From the NCBI RefSeq assembly GCF_005938675.2, contig NZ_VCCH02000001.1, forward strand, positions 62,001 to 126,000: a stretch of DNA of 64,000 nucleotides. The letters are read 5' to 3'. Shown piece by piece: positions 44,434 through 53,983 of this stretch. Both the position numbers and the translations under genes were made by a program. This DNA is from Mycobacterium sp. KBS0706 (GTDB lineage: Bacteria; Pseudomonadota; Alphaproteobacteria; DSM-16000; Inquilinaceae). The number at the start of each line of letters is the position of its first letter. Position 1 is the stretch's first letter. The notes under the pieces were generated by a model, which saw only the letters and a program-made list of their open reading frames with translations, did no database searches and had not been told where the DNA came from.

Positions 44434-45968
44434 TGGCGGATGATGCGCTGCTCTATCCCGGCACCGACTGGGACTTCGGCACCATCCAGCGGATCTACGA
44501 CCGGGTCGAACGGACGGCGAAGGAGCTGAAGCTCGACACCTACCCCAACCAGATCGAGGTGATCACCGCCGAGCAGATGCTGGACGCCTATTCCTCGATC
44601 GGCATGCCGCTGTTTTACAAGCACTGGTCCTTCGGCAAGCAGTTCGCCCAGAACGAGGTGCTGTACCGCAAGGGGCTGCGCGGCCTGGCCTATGAGCTGG
44701 TGATTAATTCCAGCCCCTGCATCAGCTACATCATGGAGGAGAACACGGCGACCCTGCAGACGCTGGTGATCGCCCATGCCGCCTTCGGCCACAACACCTT
44801 CTTCAAGACCAACTACCTGTTCAAGCAGTGGACCGACGCCGAAGGCATCCTCGACTATCTCGAATTCGCCAAGAGCTACATCGCGCAATGCGAGGAGCGC
44901 TACGGCCAGATGGCGGTCGAGCAGCTGCTGGACGCCGCCCATGCGCTGATGAGCCATGGCGTGCACCGCTATCCGCGGCCGCGCCGGCCGGACCTGAAGA
45001 CCGAGGAGCGGCGGGCCAAGGAGCGCCTGCAGTATCAGGAAGAGGTGTTCAACGACCTGTGGCGGACCCTGCCGAACGCGCCGGCCAAGTCCTCCGGGCC
45101 GGTGCTGAGCGAGGAACGCCGCCGCGCCCTGCTGGAGCTGCCGCAGGAGAACATCCTCTACTTCCTGGAGAAATCGGCGCCGCGGCTGCAGCCCTGGCAG
45201 CGCGAGCTGCTGCGCATCGTCCGGCTGGTGGCGCAGTATTTCTACCCGCAGTCGCAGACCAAGGTGATGAACGAGGGCTGCGCCTGTTGGGTGCACTACA
45301 AGATCATGACCACGCTGCACGAGCAGGGCGCCCTGAACGACGGCGCCTTCCTGGAGTTCCTGCAGTCGCACACCAACGTCGTGTACCAGCCGGAATTCAA
45401 CGACCAGCACTACAACGGCATCAACCCCTACGCCCTCGGCCTGGGGATGATGCAGGACATCGAGCGGATCGTCGTCGACCCGACCGACGAGGACCGCGAA
45501 TGGTTCCCGGACATCGCCGGGAAGGGCGACGCCGCCGGCGTGCTGCAGGATGTCTGGGCGAACTATCGCGACGAGAGCTTCGTCTCGCAGTTCCTCAGCC
45601 CCCGGCTGATCCGGCAGTGGCGGATGTTCCACCTGCTGGATGATTCCGGCCAGCCGGAGCTGCGGGTCGACGCGATCCACGACGAGGGCGGCTACCGCCG
45701 GATCCGCCGGGCGCTGGCCCGGCACTACGATGTCGCCTGGGTCGATCCGGACGTCCAGGTGGTGGATGTCGACCTCGCCGGCGACCGCCGCCTGATCGTG
45801 CATCACAGCGTCGTCAACGGCATCCTGCTGGCCGAGAGCGACACCAGGCAGGTGCTGCAGCATCTGGCCGACCTGTGGGGCTACGACGTGCTGCTGAAGG
45901 AGATCGACCCGGCCAGCAACGCCGTGCTGAAGGAGCATTCCGCCAGCGCCCGGCCAACGTTCTTCTGA
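44430..45968 (+). CDS. spoVR: SpoVR family protein
   Basis: A 512-residue SpoVR/YcgB protein. The conserved core includes MPLFYKHWSFGKQFAQNE, ELVINSSPCISYIMEENT, and NEGCACWVHYKIMTTL. The family is known from Bacillus spore cortex formation but is found in many non-sporulating bacteria beside prkA and yeaH. The ATG at 44430 overlaps the yeaH stop by four bases; a second ATG follows at once. Its C-terminal region (RPTFF end) is typical. The three genes form one stress operon. Confidence 0.95.
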   Translation: MMADDALLYPGTDWDFGTIQRIYDRVERTAKELKLDTYPNQIEVITAEQMLDAYSSIGMPLFYKHWSFGKQFAQNEVLYRKGLRGLAYELVINSSPCISYIMEENTATLQTLVIAHAAFGHNTFFKTNYLFKQWTDAEGILDYLEFAKSYIAQCEERYGQMAVEQLLDAAHALMSHGVHRYPRPRRPDLKTEERRAKERLQYQEEVFNDLWRTLPNAPAKSSGPVLSEERRRALLELPQENILYFLEKSAPRLQPWQRELLRIVRLVAQYFYPQSQTKVMNEGCACWVHYKIMTTLHEQGALNDGAFLEFLQSHTNVVYQPEFNDQHYNGINPYALGLGMMQDIERIVVDPTDEDREWFPDIAGKGDAAGVLQDVWANYRDESFVSQFLSPRLIRQWRMFHLLDDSGQPELRVDAIHDEGGYRRIRRALARHYDVAWVDPDVQVVDVDLAGDRRLIVHHSVVNGILLAESDTRQVLQHLADLWGYDVLLKEIDPASNAVLKEHSASARPTFF

Positions 45969-46026
45969 GGATGCCCGCGACGCTGCGTCCCCAGGATATG
46001 CGAACCGCCAGACGAGAGCGCCGGAC

Positions 46027-46458
46027 ATGGCCCGGCTGAGCGAATCCGCCGCCTCGCTGCGGTTCTTCGGTGACGACCTCGATCCGGAAAAGCTGACCCG
46101 CCTGCTCGGATCAGAGCCGAGCATCGGCCGCAGAAAGGGAGAGAGCTACTGGAGCAGGGGCGCCCAAGCCGAGAAGGTTGAGCGCACCGGCTCCTGGCGT
46201 CTCTGGACGGAGAAACGGAGCCCCGGCGATCTCGACGGTCAGATCGCCGAGCTGCTGTCGCCCCTGAGCCAGGACCTCGCTGTGTGGCGGGACCTGTCGG
46301 CCCGCTTCCAGGCCGACATCTTCTGCGGCCTGTTCCTCGACAAGTCCAACGAAGGGATCGAGCTCCAGCCCGAGACCCTGGTGCTGGTCGGCTCCCGGGG
46401 CCTGATCCTCGACTTCGATATCTACGGAAATCCCGAACCCGATAACGACGAGGAGTAA
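46027..46458 (+). CDS. DUF4279 domain protein
   Basis: A 143-residue cytoplasmic protein that fits DUF4279: the opening SAASLRFFGDDLDPEKLTRLLG and the later FQADIFCGLFLDKSNEGIELQPETL are the usual core of that family. These proteins are known in many bacteria, often near polymorphic toxin-immunity genes, and some are predicted immunity proteins. Here no toxin gene is seen. It begins 58 bases after spoVR on the same strand, so it may be co-transcribed, though that is probably coincidental. Confidence 0.82.
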   Translation: MARLSESAASLRFFGDDLDPEKLTRLLGSEPSIGRRKGESYWSRGAQAEKVERTGSWRLWTEKRSPGDLDGQIAELLSPLSQDLAVWRDLSARFQADIFCGLFLDKSNEGIELQPETLVLVGSRGLILDFDIYGNPEPDNDEE

Positions 46459-46481
46459 CCGTCAGCTGGAGCCGAGCGCCC

Positions 46482-48602
46482 CTACCCCGCCTCCCCCGCC
46501 GGCTTGGCCCGGTCCAGCGCGTGCTGGGCCACGGCCGAGGTCGCAGCCGCCCCGCCGCCGGCGACGGTGACGGTTGGGAAGGCGAAGGCGATGCCGTTGG
46601 CGTCGAAGGCCTTCTTGAGCATCGCCATGGCCCGGCGCCGGATCACGAACTGCTCGCCCGGCTTGGTCATCATCTTCAGCCGGATCTGGACGGCGAAGTC
46701 GCCGAACTGCTCCACCCCCTGCATCTTCAGCGTCTCCAGGATGTGCGGCGCCATCTCGGGATCGGCCAGCAGCGTCTTGCCGATCTCCTTGACGATCGGC
46801 TTGATGCGGTCGAGGTCGGTGTCGTAGGTGACCGAGACCGTCATCTTGTCGATCACCCAGTCGCGCGAGTAGTTGGTGATCTTGTCCAGCGCGCCGAACG
46901 GGATGGTGTGCAGCGCGCCGCGGTGGTGGCGCAGCTTGAGCGAGCGCAGCGAGAACCCCTCCACCGTGCCGCGGATGCTGCCGCTCTCGATGTACTCGCC
47001 GATGCGGAAGGCATCGTCGAACAGGAAGAACATGCCGGAGATGACGTCCTTCACCAGGGTCTGGGCGCCGAAGCCGACGGCGAGGCCGACCACCCCGGCG
47101 CCGGCGACCAGCGGCCCGATCTCCACCCCCAGCGCCGCCAGGGCGATCAGCCCGGCCATCACCGCCAGCACCACGAACAGCACGTTCTTCAGGATCGGCA
47201 GCAGGGTGCGCAGCCGGGCGCTGCGCCGAGCGTCGTCGCCGGAGCCGAGCCCGGCCGTGTTGGCGGCGACGATGCGCTGGTCCAGCCAGGCGCGCAGCAG
47301 GTGCCAGGCGAAATCCGCCACCAGGAACACGATCGCGGCGTTGATCGCGCCGCGCAGCAACCGCGTCGCCAGCGTGTCGCGCATGGTCAGGGTGCTGAGG
47401 TCGAGGCCGAGCACGCCGGCGATCGTCAGCGCCCCGCCGATCACCAGCAGGGCGCGCAGCCCGCGCTCGAGCGACACTGCCAGCATCGACGGCACCTCCT
47501 CCGCCGCCGCCGCTCCCGGCGGGCGCAGCACATGCTTGACCGCGAGATGGGTGCCGCGGATGGCGATCGGCAGCAGCAGCAGGATGACGCCGACATAGAA
47601 CGGCGCGACCGAGCCGGTGAACAGCGCCAGCCACACCCCGACGATGTAGAGGGTCAGCAGCCAGGTGCCGATCCGGTGGTCATGGCCGATGCGGTCGCGG
47701 CCGTCGAAGGTCGGGGCGCGCCACAGCGCGGTCAGGGTCAGCCCCAGCAGCACCACGCCGCAGGCCAGCCCGACCAGGTACCAGGATTCCAGCCGCAGCC
47801 CCAGCATCGCCAGCACGCCTAGGGTGAACTGCACGAAGAAGAACCAGCCGACCAGGATCGCCGACCAGATGAACCAGTAATGCGCGGTCGGCGTCGCCAT
47901 CGGCACCAGCCGGAACTTCTCCGCCCCCGGCGCCAGGATGATGCGGCCCAGCACCAGCGTCACCCGCACGATCAGCACCAGCAGCAGGTAGGACAGCACG
48001 ATCTCCTGCAGCAGCGGCGGCCAGTCGAACAGCAGGAAGGCGCCGATGCTGCCGAGGGCGAAGGCGAAGATCAGGCCGAGCCCGTAGACCGAGCGCAGCC
48101 ACACCGCCTGCAGCCGGCCGTGCAGGGTGTCGAGCTGGGTGCCGATCAGACGCCGCCGGAACCGGGCGGACAGGCGCCAGTACAGCTTCTCGGCGCCGAA
48201 GCCGAGGCCGATGAACACGGCCAGGGACAGGACCGTCCAGGCCAGCCCCCGCTCCATCAGTTGCCCCGTCAGGGTCCGCCAGGCGGCGGCGAGCTCTGCC
48301 GGCAGCGTCGGAGAGGCGGCGATCAGCGACCGCAGGAAGCCGCGCGTCGCCTCGATGCCGCCGGCCATGCCCTGCTGCATCCCCGCCGCCATCGCCGGGG
48401 CGGCCACCGGCCCGGCCTCTGCCGGGGCCGCGGCGGGCGCCGCGACCTGGGCCTGCAGCCAGCCACGGATCTCCGGATCCTGCAGCAGCTCGGCCAGACT
48501 GCGCAGCTTGTCCGGGCTGGGCTGGGCCGGTGCCTGGGCCAGGGCGGGAGCGGCGGCGCCCAGCCCGAGCAGGAGGACGAACAGGGTCACAAGGCGACGC
48601 AT
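46482..48602 (-). CDS. MscS-family mechanosensitive channel with a large N-terminal part
   Basis: A 706-residue channel protein with a cleavable signal (MRRLVTLFVLLLGLGAAAPALAQ) and a periplasmic segment rich in Ala/Pro (to residue about 115). Some ten membrane helices follow. The MscS core lies at about residues 490-640: GAGVVGLAVGFGAQTLVKDVISG is the pore helix, then FFLFDDAFRIGEYIESGSIRGTVE is the beta domain. It should open on hypo-osmotic shock. ATG 48602 gives the signal peptide. It converges on the DUF4279 gene. Confidence 0.93.
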   Translation of the reverse strand: MRRLVTLFVLLLGLGAAAPALAQAPAQPSPDKLRSLAELLQDPEIRGWLQAQVAAPAAAPAEAGPVAAPAMAAGMQQGMAGGIEATRGFLRSLIAASPTLPAELAAAWRTLTGQLMERGLAWTVLSLAVFIGLGFGAEKLYWRLSARFRRRLIGTQLDTLHGRLQAVWLRSVYGLGLIFAFALGSIGAFLLFDWPPLLQEIVLSYLLLVLIVRVTLVLGRIILAPGAEKFRLVPMATPTAHYWFIWSAILVGWFFFVQFTLGVLAMLGLRLESWYLVGLACGVVLLGLTLTALWRAPTFDGRDRIGHDHRIGTWLLTLYIVGVWLALFTGSVAPFYVGVILLLLPIAIRGTHLAVKHVLRPPGAAAAEEVPSMLAVSLERGLRALLVIGGALTIAGVLGLDLSTLTMRDTLATRLLRGAINAAIVFLVADFAWHLLRAWLDQRIVAANTAGLGSGDDARRSARLRTLLPILKNVLFVVLAVMAGLIALAALGVEIGPLVAGAGVVGLAVGFGAQTLVKDVISGMFFLFDDAFRIGEYIESGSIRGTVEGFSLRSLKLRHHRGALHTIPFGALDKITNYSRDWVIDKMTVSVTYDTDLDRIKPIVKEIGKTLLADPEMAPHILETLKMQGVEQFGDFAVQIRLKMMTKPGEQFVIRRRAMAMLKKAFDANGIAFAFPTVTVAGGGAAATSAVAQHALDRAKPAGEAG

Positions 48603-48682
48603 GGCGGGACAGACCTTCAGCCGATTTCGGCCGATGATAGGGCCCACATGCAACGAAGCGACAGCCGCATCGATCGGGATCG

Positions 48683-49276
48683 TCAGCGGGCGCGCTCGAG
48701 CTCCATGATATCGAACTGGGATTCGAAGCGCGGCGACGGGAATTCGAGCCGCAGCCGGTCGGGCCCGACCCGGACCAGATAGCCGACCTGGTCGCGCTCC
48801 GCGTCGCGGCCATAGGGCTTCGGCTTGCCCTCATAGCCGTAATAGGCCGAACCGACATAGGTCAGCCGCTCGGCATTGGCGTCGTCGTAGAAGGTGCCGG
48901 CGGTGCGCTGCGAGCCGGAGACCTTGTCGAGCCGCAGCCCGGCCGCGTCGTCGGTGATCCGGCAGCGGAACCAGTCATAGACCACGAGCGGCAGGTTGCC
49001 GCCCAGCTTCGCCACCCGGCAGCGCCAGTCGCCGGCGAGGTCGGTGGCGCCGCGGACCGTCTCCGGCTTGCCGGACAGGATCTGGCCCAGCGTGGCCAGT
49101 GCCGCCTTGTCGTCGCTCTCGCGGGCGGCGCCGATCGCCTCGCCGCGCACGGAGTCGAAGGTTTCGAGCCGCTGCCGGTCATCGGCCGACAGCTTGCCCG
49201 AAAGCGTGCCGTCGGCCCAGGCGGGACCGATGCCGGCCAGGACCAGGACCAGCGGAAGCCATGCGCGACGTGCCAT
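48683..49276 (-). CDS. DUF4893 family exported protein
   Basis: A 197-residue protein with a signal peptide ending GIGPAWA-DGTLS. The middle DWRCRVAKLGGNLPLVVYDWFRCRI carries two cysteines likely to be bridged, and the pattern ERLTYVGSAYYGYE matches DUF4893, an alphaproteobacterial family of unknown role. ATG at 49276 with GGAGGGGGA upstream is preferred over the longer frame. It lies between the MscS gene and the RimK-like gene, all on the minus strand. Confidence 0.82.
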   Translation of the reverse strand: MARRAWLPLVLVLAGIGPAWADGTLSGKLSADDRQRLETFDSVRGEAIGAARESDDKAALATLGQILSGKPETVRGATDLAGDWRCRVAKLGGNLPLVVYDWFRCRITDDAAGLRLDKVSGSQRTAGTFYDDANAERLTYVGSAYYGYEGKPKPYGRDAERDQVGYLVRVGPDRLRLEFPSPRFESQFDIMELERAR

Positions 49277-49301
49277 TCCCCCTCCCCTCCGCCCGGCCGG
49301 G

Positions 49302-50765
49302 TCAGCCGGCGTCGATGCGGTCGATGAACCAGCGGCAGATCCGCCGCCACAGATCGTCCTTGGCGACCAGATCCTCGCAGCCATGGTCGAGATTGGGGTT
49401 GTCGTTGATCTCGATCACGAACACGCCCTTCTCGGTCTGCTTCAGGTCGACGCCGTAGAGCCCGTCGCCGATCAGCCTGGCCGCGCGCACGGCGACGTCC
49501 AGCACCTCGGCCGGCACCTCGTCGAGGGCGAAGGTCTTGAAGTTGCCCCAGCCGACCTTGCCGTCGGCGGAGTGGCGGACGATCTGCCAGTGCTTCTTCG
49601 CCATCATATACTGGCAGACGAACAGCGGCTCGCCGTCCAGCACACCGACCCGCCAGTCATGGTCCGTCGGCATGAACTCCTGTGCCAGGATGACGTCGGA
49701 ATCGTCCAGCAGCTGTTCGGCCATCTGCTCCAGCTCGCGCCGGTCATTGGCCTTGAACACGCCGCGGCTGAAGGACCCGTCCGGGATCTTCAGCACGATC
49801 GGGTAGGAGAACTCTTCCTCCACCCGCTCGACGTTCTTCAGGCTGTCGACCACCACGGTCTTCGGCGTCGGGATCTTGTTCGCGGTCAGCAGTTCGTAGA
49901 GGTAGACCTTGTTGCCGCAGCGCAGGATCGAGGTGCTGTCGTCGATCACCGGCATGCCTTCCTGCTCCGCCCTTCGGGCGAAGCGGAAGGTGTGGTTGTC
50001 GATCGCCGTTGTCTCGCGGATGAACAGCGCGTCGTATTCGGCCAGGCGCAGCAGGTCCTTCTTCTCGATCAGCTCGACCTCCATGTCCATGGTCTCGGCC
50101 ACGCGGGCGAGCTTCAGCAGCGAACGCTGGGTCGAGGGCGCGAATTCCTCCTTCGGGTTGAACAGGACGGCGAGGGTGTATTTCGCCGGCTTGTTCTCCT
50201 TCGGGTTGCGCCAGCTCTGGCGGGTGTAGAGGTCGAGCGTCTCGTAGAAGAAGGCCTCGGTCTCGCCCTCGATGTCGGAGATCGAGAGCTCGCCGATCGA
50301 GGCGATGCGGAAGCGGTCGGTGAAGCGGACCTTGACCTCGAGGATCGGCGCGCGGAACCAGTCGAACACCCGGCGGCCGAAATCCTGGAACCGGTCGTCA
50401 TCGGCGCGGCCGAAACTGATGATCAGCTTGAATGGGCCGCCCGGCGGCGGGGCCAGCCGCTTGATCCGGCGGTTGAGGTCGTCCTCCAGGTCCGGCAGGG
50501 CGATCTTGTAGAGCGTCTTCTGGCCGAGATCGAGGATGGTCTCGACCATCGGGATGACCCGGTGGGCGCGGGCCTCGGCCAACAGCGAGACGTAGTAGCC
50601 CCGGGTCATGTAGGCGGTGGAGCGCGACAGGTTGATGACCTTCGCGTCCCCTCCCTTGATCGCCTGCGGCCGGGCGATGTAGTCCCGGGTGGTGATGAGC
50701 TGGCGGCCGTCCGGGTCGCCCTTGAAGTCACCGATACGGTCGACGACGATGATCCAACCGCTCAT
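49302..50765 (-). CDS. RimK-like ATP-grasp ligase with an N-terminal extension
   Basis: A 487-residue ATP-grasp enzyme, about 190 residues longer than E. coli RimK. The ATP-grasp part is in the C-terminal 260 residues: ADNK-like binding in SYPIVLKIPDGSFSRGVFK, the Mg ligand pair in YGVDLKQTEKGVFVIEINDNPNLDHG, and the FMPTDHDWRVGVLDGE loop. Such enzymes ligate amino acids to a carboxylate on a peptide or protein. Its ATG overlaps the upstream GNAT/C39 gene stop by four bases, so the two act together; such pairs are recognised in genome surveys of amidoligases but the product is unknown. The N-terminal region has no recognised domain. Confidence 0.88.
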   Translation of the reverse strand: MSGWIIVVDRIGDFKGDPDGRQLITTRDYIARPQAIKGGDAKVINLSRSTAYMTRGYYVSLLAEARAHRVIPMVETILDLGQKTLYKIALPDLEDDLNRRIKRLAPPPGGPFKLIISFGRADDDRFQDFGRRVFDWFRAPILEVKVRFTDRFRIASIGELSISDIEGETEAFFYETLDLYTRQSWRNPKENKPAKYTLAVLFNPKEEFAPSTQRSLLKLARVAETMDMEVELIEKKDLLRLAEYDALFIRETTAIDNHTFRFARRAEQEGMPVIDDSTSILRCGNKVYLYELLTANKIPTPKTVVVDSLKNVERVEEEFSYPIVLKIPDGSFSRGVFKANDRRELEQMAEQLLDDSDVILAQEFMPTDHDWRVGVLDGEPLFVCQYMMAKKHWQIVRHSADGKVGWGNFKTFALDEVPAEVLDVAVRAARLIGDGLYGVDLKQTEKGVFVIEINDNPNLDHGCEDLVAKDDLWRRICRWFIDRIDAG

Positions 50766-51898
50766 TGGGCCTTCCTGCTGAGCACGACCGCGGCCCTGAG
50801 TTGGGTGCGGCCGTAGCGGGCCATGCGCTCGAATTCCCGGCGCGGGATCGGGAGATTGGCCTTGGTCGAGGCGCTCTCCATCTCCGTCACGGCGACCCAG
50901 GGGTCGTGCACATAGATGAAACGCTCGTCGAAGCCGTTTGCGACCACCCAGTGCGGATTTTTTTCGCCATAGCCCCGGAACAAGCTGATCAGCACGATCG
51001 GAATCGCGCCTTCGCTGATCAGGGCGCACATTTCGGGCAATCCGAGGGCACGGTGCTCGACCTCGATACGGCGGCGGGCGCAGCGGGTACGGAAATCTTC
51101 CTGCACCACCGTCATCACCGCCTTCTTGTCGGGGCTGCGCACGCCGTCGAGGAACAGGATCGATTCGTCGCTGACGAAGATCCGCGCCCGGACGCCGCGG
51201 TCATGCGCCGCCAGCGCCATGCCGTAGGGGTCGCAGCCGCCATGGCCCGAGGTCATGTAGATCGTCGTCGCCTCGCGCCACAGCCGCAGCTCGCGCGCCC
51301 GGCTCAGCTCCGTCTCCGGGTCCAGCGTCTTCAGCGCCATCAGGAGCGTCGCGGCCCCGCAGGTGAAGTTGGTGGTCTGCGCGTAATAGGGCACGTGCAG
51401 GTCGATCTGCGGCGGGTCCTCAGCGCCGAGCCGCTTCTCGAAACGCAGTGCGTCGGCATGATCCTCGTAGAAGTCGAGATAGCGCCCGAAATGGCGGTAG
51501 CCGCGCGACTCGTAGAGCGCGATCGCCTTGGCGTTGTCCGGCCGCACCTCGAGCCGCAGGAACAGGGCGCCCTCGTCGTGCGCCGCCCGCTCCGCCGCCT
51601 CCAGCAGCCGGGCGCCGAGGCCGCGGCCGCGCATGTCCGGATCGACCGCGAGAGAGTAGAGCCGGGCCAGTGCCGTGGTCCGGCGCAGCAGCACCAGGGC
51701 ATAGCCGAGCAGCCGCCCCCCCGCCTCCGCCGCCAGGCAGACTGCGTGGCCTCGGGTCAGCAGGTGCAGGAAGCTGCGCCGGCTCAGGCGGTCATGATCG
51801 AAGGCTCGGGACTCGATCTCCAGCAGCCGCGACACGTCGTCGGACGTGGCGAGCCGGATGGTCTCTGCGGTCGGGGCGGCGGGTCTGTCGTCGGGCAT
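50762..51898 (-). CDS. GNAT acetyltransferase / C39-like peptidase fusion
   Basis: A 378-residue fusion. Residues about 15-155 are a GNAT domain with the acetyl-CoA motif AVDPDMRGRGLGARLLEAA (84-102) and LEVRPDNAKAIALYESRGY. Residues about 165-375 are a papain-like C39-family fold with the probable catalytic Cys180 in NFTCGAATLLMAL, His316 in KNPHWVVANG and Asp332 in VHDPW. Fusions of this type next to RimK-like ligases have been predicted to act on or trim peptide tags. It precedes and overlaps the ATP-grasp gene. The start at 51898 aligns with the GNAT domain; longer frames extend into an unlikely basic leader. Confidence 0.87.
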   Translation of the reverse strand: MPDDRPAAPTAETIRLATSDDVSRLLEIESRAFDHDRLSRRSFLHLLTRGHAVCLAAEAGGRLLGYALVLLRRTTALARLYSLAVDPDMRGRGLGARLLEAAERAAHDEGALFLRLEVRPDNAKAIALYESRGYRHFGRYLDFYEDHADALRFEKRLGAEDPPQIDLHVPYYAQTTNFTCGAATLLMALKTLDPETELSRARELRLWREATTIYMTSGHGGCDPYGMALAAHDRGVRARIFVSDESILFLDGVRSPDKKAVMTVVQEDFRTRCARRRIEVEHRALGLPEMCALISEGAIPIVLISLFRGYGEKNPHWVVANGFDERFIYVHDPWVAVTEMESASTKANLPIPRREFERMARYGRTQLRAAVVLSRKAQ

Positions 51899-52016
51899 CG
51901 CACGGTCGAATCTCGGTCTGGTTATCGCGCCGATACCGGTCCGGCACCAGGGTGTATTCCGAGATTGCGGAGAATTCATCCGATCGCCACGGGAAGCTGT
52001 GCCATCGTCTCGCCCC

Positions 52017-53675
52017 ATGGCCGCCACCGACACCACCCTGCCCCGCCCCCGCACCCGCTTCACCCCGCTTTTGGGCGGGCTGCGCCTGGCCGTGGCGCTG
52101 CTGTGGCTGGTGCTGCTGCTGGGCGTGCCGTCGGCCCCGGATGGCTGGCAGATCTACGGCCTGGCCTCGGTCCCGGTCGAGCTTGCGGTGCTGGTCGCCG
52201 CCCTGGTCCTGTCGCCGCCGCTGCGGCGGTCGCGCGGCTTCGCCGGCATCCTCGGCGGCCTCGGCCTGCTGGTCGCCGCGATCAAGCTGGCCGACCTCGT
52301 CACCCAACTCTCCTTCGGCCGGCCGGTCAGCCTCTATGTCGACCGGCTGCTGCTGGTCAACGGCATGCATCTGGCGAACGGGGTGCTCGGCGCCGTCGGC
52401 CTGATCGGCATCGCCCTGGGGGCGGCAGTCGCCGGCTGGTGCATCTGGCGGGCGACGGCCCGGTCGGTGCGGCAGGTGCAGCAAGCCCTCAGTGCCTCCA
52501 CCACCGGGCGCGGCGTCGCCGGCGGCCTGGCGGCGCTGGCCATCCTGGTCTTCGCCGTCGGCCAGGCCGTGCCCGATGCCTATGGTCCGGCCCGCCCGAT
52601 GAACGACACCGCCAGCTTCATGGTCGCCGACCAGATCCGCCGCCTGGTCCCGGCCCTCTTCATGGAGAGCCGGTTCCGGGCCGAGGAGGCGGTGGACCCG
52701 CTGGTCGGCGGGGTGTCCAGGACGCCGCTGGGCGGGCTGGGTGGCGCCGACGTCACCGTCGTCTTCCTCGAATCCTATGGCCGCAGCGCGCTGGAGGATT
52801 CCCGCTTCGACACCCTGCCCAAGGCGGCGCTGGCCGAGATGGCGCCGAAGCTGGCCGCCGCCGGGGTGTACACCGCTTCCGGCTGGCTGGCTTCGCCGAC
52901 CCGCGGCGGCCAGTCCTGGCTGGCGCACGCGACTCTGGCCAGCGGCATGCAGATCGACGACCAGATGCGCTACGATCTGCTGGTCACCGGCAAGCGCATG
53001 ACCCTGACCCGCCTGTTCGCCAAGGCCGGCTACCACACCGGGCTGATCGCCCCGGCGATCACCGCCCGCGAGCCCGAGGCGAAGCGCTTCTTCGGCTTCG
53101 ACCAGACGATGTTCGCCGACGATCTCGGCTATGCCGGCCCGCCCTTCGGCTGGGTGACGATGCCGGACCAGTACACGCTGGCCGCCTATGACCGCTGGCG
53201 GCAGCAGCAGCCGAAGCCCCTGTTCAGCGAGGTCGTGCTGGTGTCCAGCCACGCGCCCTGGACCCCGGTGCCGACCCTGGTCGACGACTGGGGCAGGATC
53301 GGCGACGGCAGCCTGTACAAGAGCCTGCCGGCCAGCGGTGGCACGCCGGAGGAGGTGTGGAGCGACCCGGACCGAATCCGCGACCAGTACGGCCAGTCCA
53401 TGGCCTATTCGCTGCGCTCGGTGCTGGACTACGCCGCCCGTGTCATGGGCGACCACACGCTGATGGTAGTGCTGGGCGACCACCAGCCGGCGCCGATCGT
53501 GACCGGGCCTGGCACGCCGCGCGACGTGCCGGTGCATGTCTTCAGCCGCGACCCCGACTTGGTGGCCCGGTTCCACGACTGGGGCTTCGTCGACGGGCTC
53601 AATCCGCCGGAGACCGGCCCGGTGGCGCCAATGTCGACGTTTCGGGACGCGTTCGCCAGATCCTTCTCCCCGTAG
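52017..53675 (+). CDS. Membrane sulfatase/phosphatase-superfamily enzyme (phosphoglycerol- or phosphoethanolamine-transferase-like)
   Basis: A 552-residue inner-membrane enzyme with five N-terminal helices (within residues 15-185) and a large periplasmic alkaline-phosphatase-superfamily domain. The metal site shows as VFLESYG (Glu252), a candidate nucleophile Thr295 in LASPTRGGQSW, VSSHAPW (His412) and VVLGDHQPAP (Asp488, His489), as in the LtaS/OpgB/EptA group. It lies on the same strand just upstream of the opg locus. In E. coli OpgB transfers phosphoglycerol to periplasmic glucan, so a role in decorating the glucan made by the neighbours is plausible but not shown. Its gene is divergent from the GNAT/C39 gene. 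Confidence 0.85.
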   Translation: MAATDTTLPRPRTRFTPLLGGLRLAVALLWLVLLLGVPSAPDGWQIYGLASVPVELAVLVAALVLSPPLRRSRGFAGILGGLGLLVAAIKLADLVTQLSFGRPVSLYVDRLLLVNGMHLANGVLGAVGLIGIALGAAVAGWCIWRATARSVRQVQQALSASTTGRGVAGGLAALAILVFAVGQAVPDAYGPARPMNDTASFMVADQIRRLVPALFMESRFRAEEAVDPLVGGVSRTPLGGLGGADVTVVFLESYGRSALEDSRFDTLPKAALAEMAPKLAAAGVYTASGWLASPTRGGQSWLAHATLASGMQIDDQMRYDLLVTGKRMTLTRLFAKAGYHTGLIAPAITAREPEAKRFFGFDQTMFADDLGYAGPPFGWVTMPDQYTLAAYDRWRQQQPKPLFSEVVLVSSHAPWTPVPTLVDDWGRIGDGSLYKSLPASGGTPEEVWSDPDRIRDQYGQSMAYSLRSVLDYAARVMGDHTLMVVLGDHQPAPIVTGPGTPRDVPVHVFSRDPDLVARFHDWGFVDGLNPPETGPVAPMSTFRDAFARSFSP

Positions 53676-53983
53676 AAGCGAGCCAATTGCGCATGTCAAT
53701 CTGTGAAAATGCAGGGCTGTACCTGCCGCTGCGCCTGGGTTCGCCCGCTGTTGCGCTGCACACAGAGCGGCTAGGGTAGCGTCGGAACAAATTCACGAAG
53801 GTAGCGTTGATCCGACGATCCCTGCAGGCGGCGCCGCCAGAAGCGTTGCGGCTGGGGCTGGGGGTTGTGAGGGTTTGGGCCGCGCGGCGCAGCGGCTGCC
53901 GCGTGCGGTGGCGGTCGTCCAGGAACCGCCACAATCGCGATGAATTGTGCCAGCATGTTGCAGTGCAAAAATCCGGTGGTGAC
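53676..53983. other. 308-base gap before the opg locus
   Basis: I see no gene or repeat here. The reading frame of opgG runs back through this region to 53807 but the translated sequence (Arg-rich, no signal) is not protein-like. The region should contain the opg promoter; TTGTGC with a downstream A/T stretch near 53945-53975 is a weak candidate only. Confidence 0.4.

Noticed and set aside
46027..46458. DUF4279 protein as part of a toxin-immunity locus
   Set aside because: No toxin-like gene, secretion signal or repeat cassette is next to it.
53807..53983. Longer N-terminus for the OpgG-family protein
   Set aside because: The extra 59 residues are Arg-rich and would bury the twin-arginine signal in the middle of the protein.
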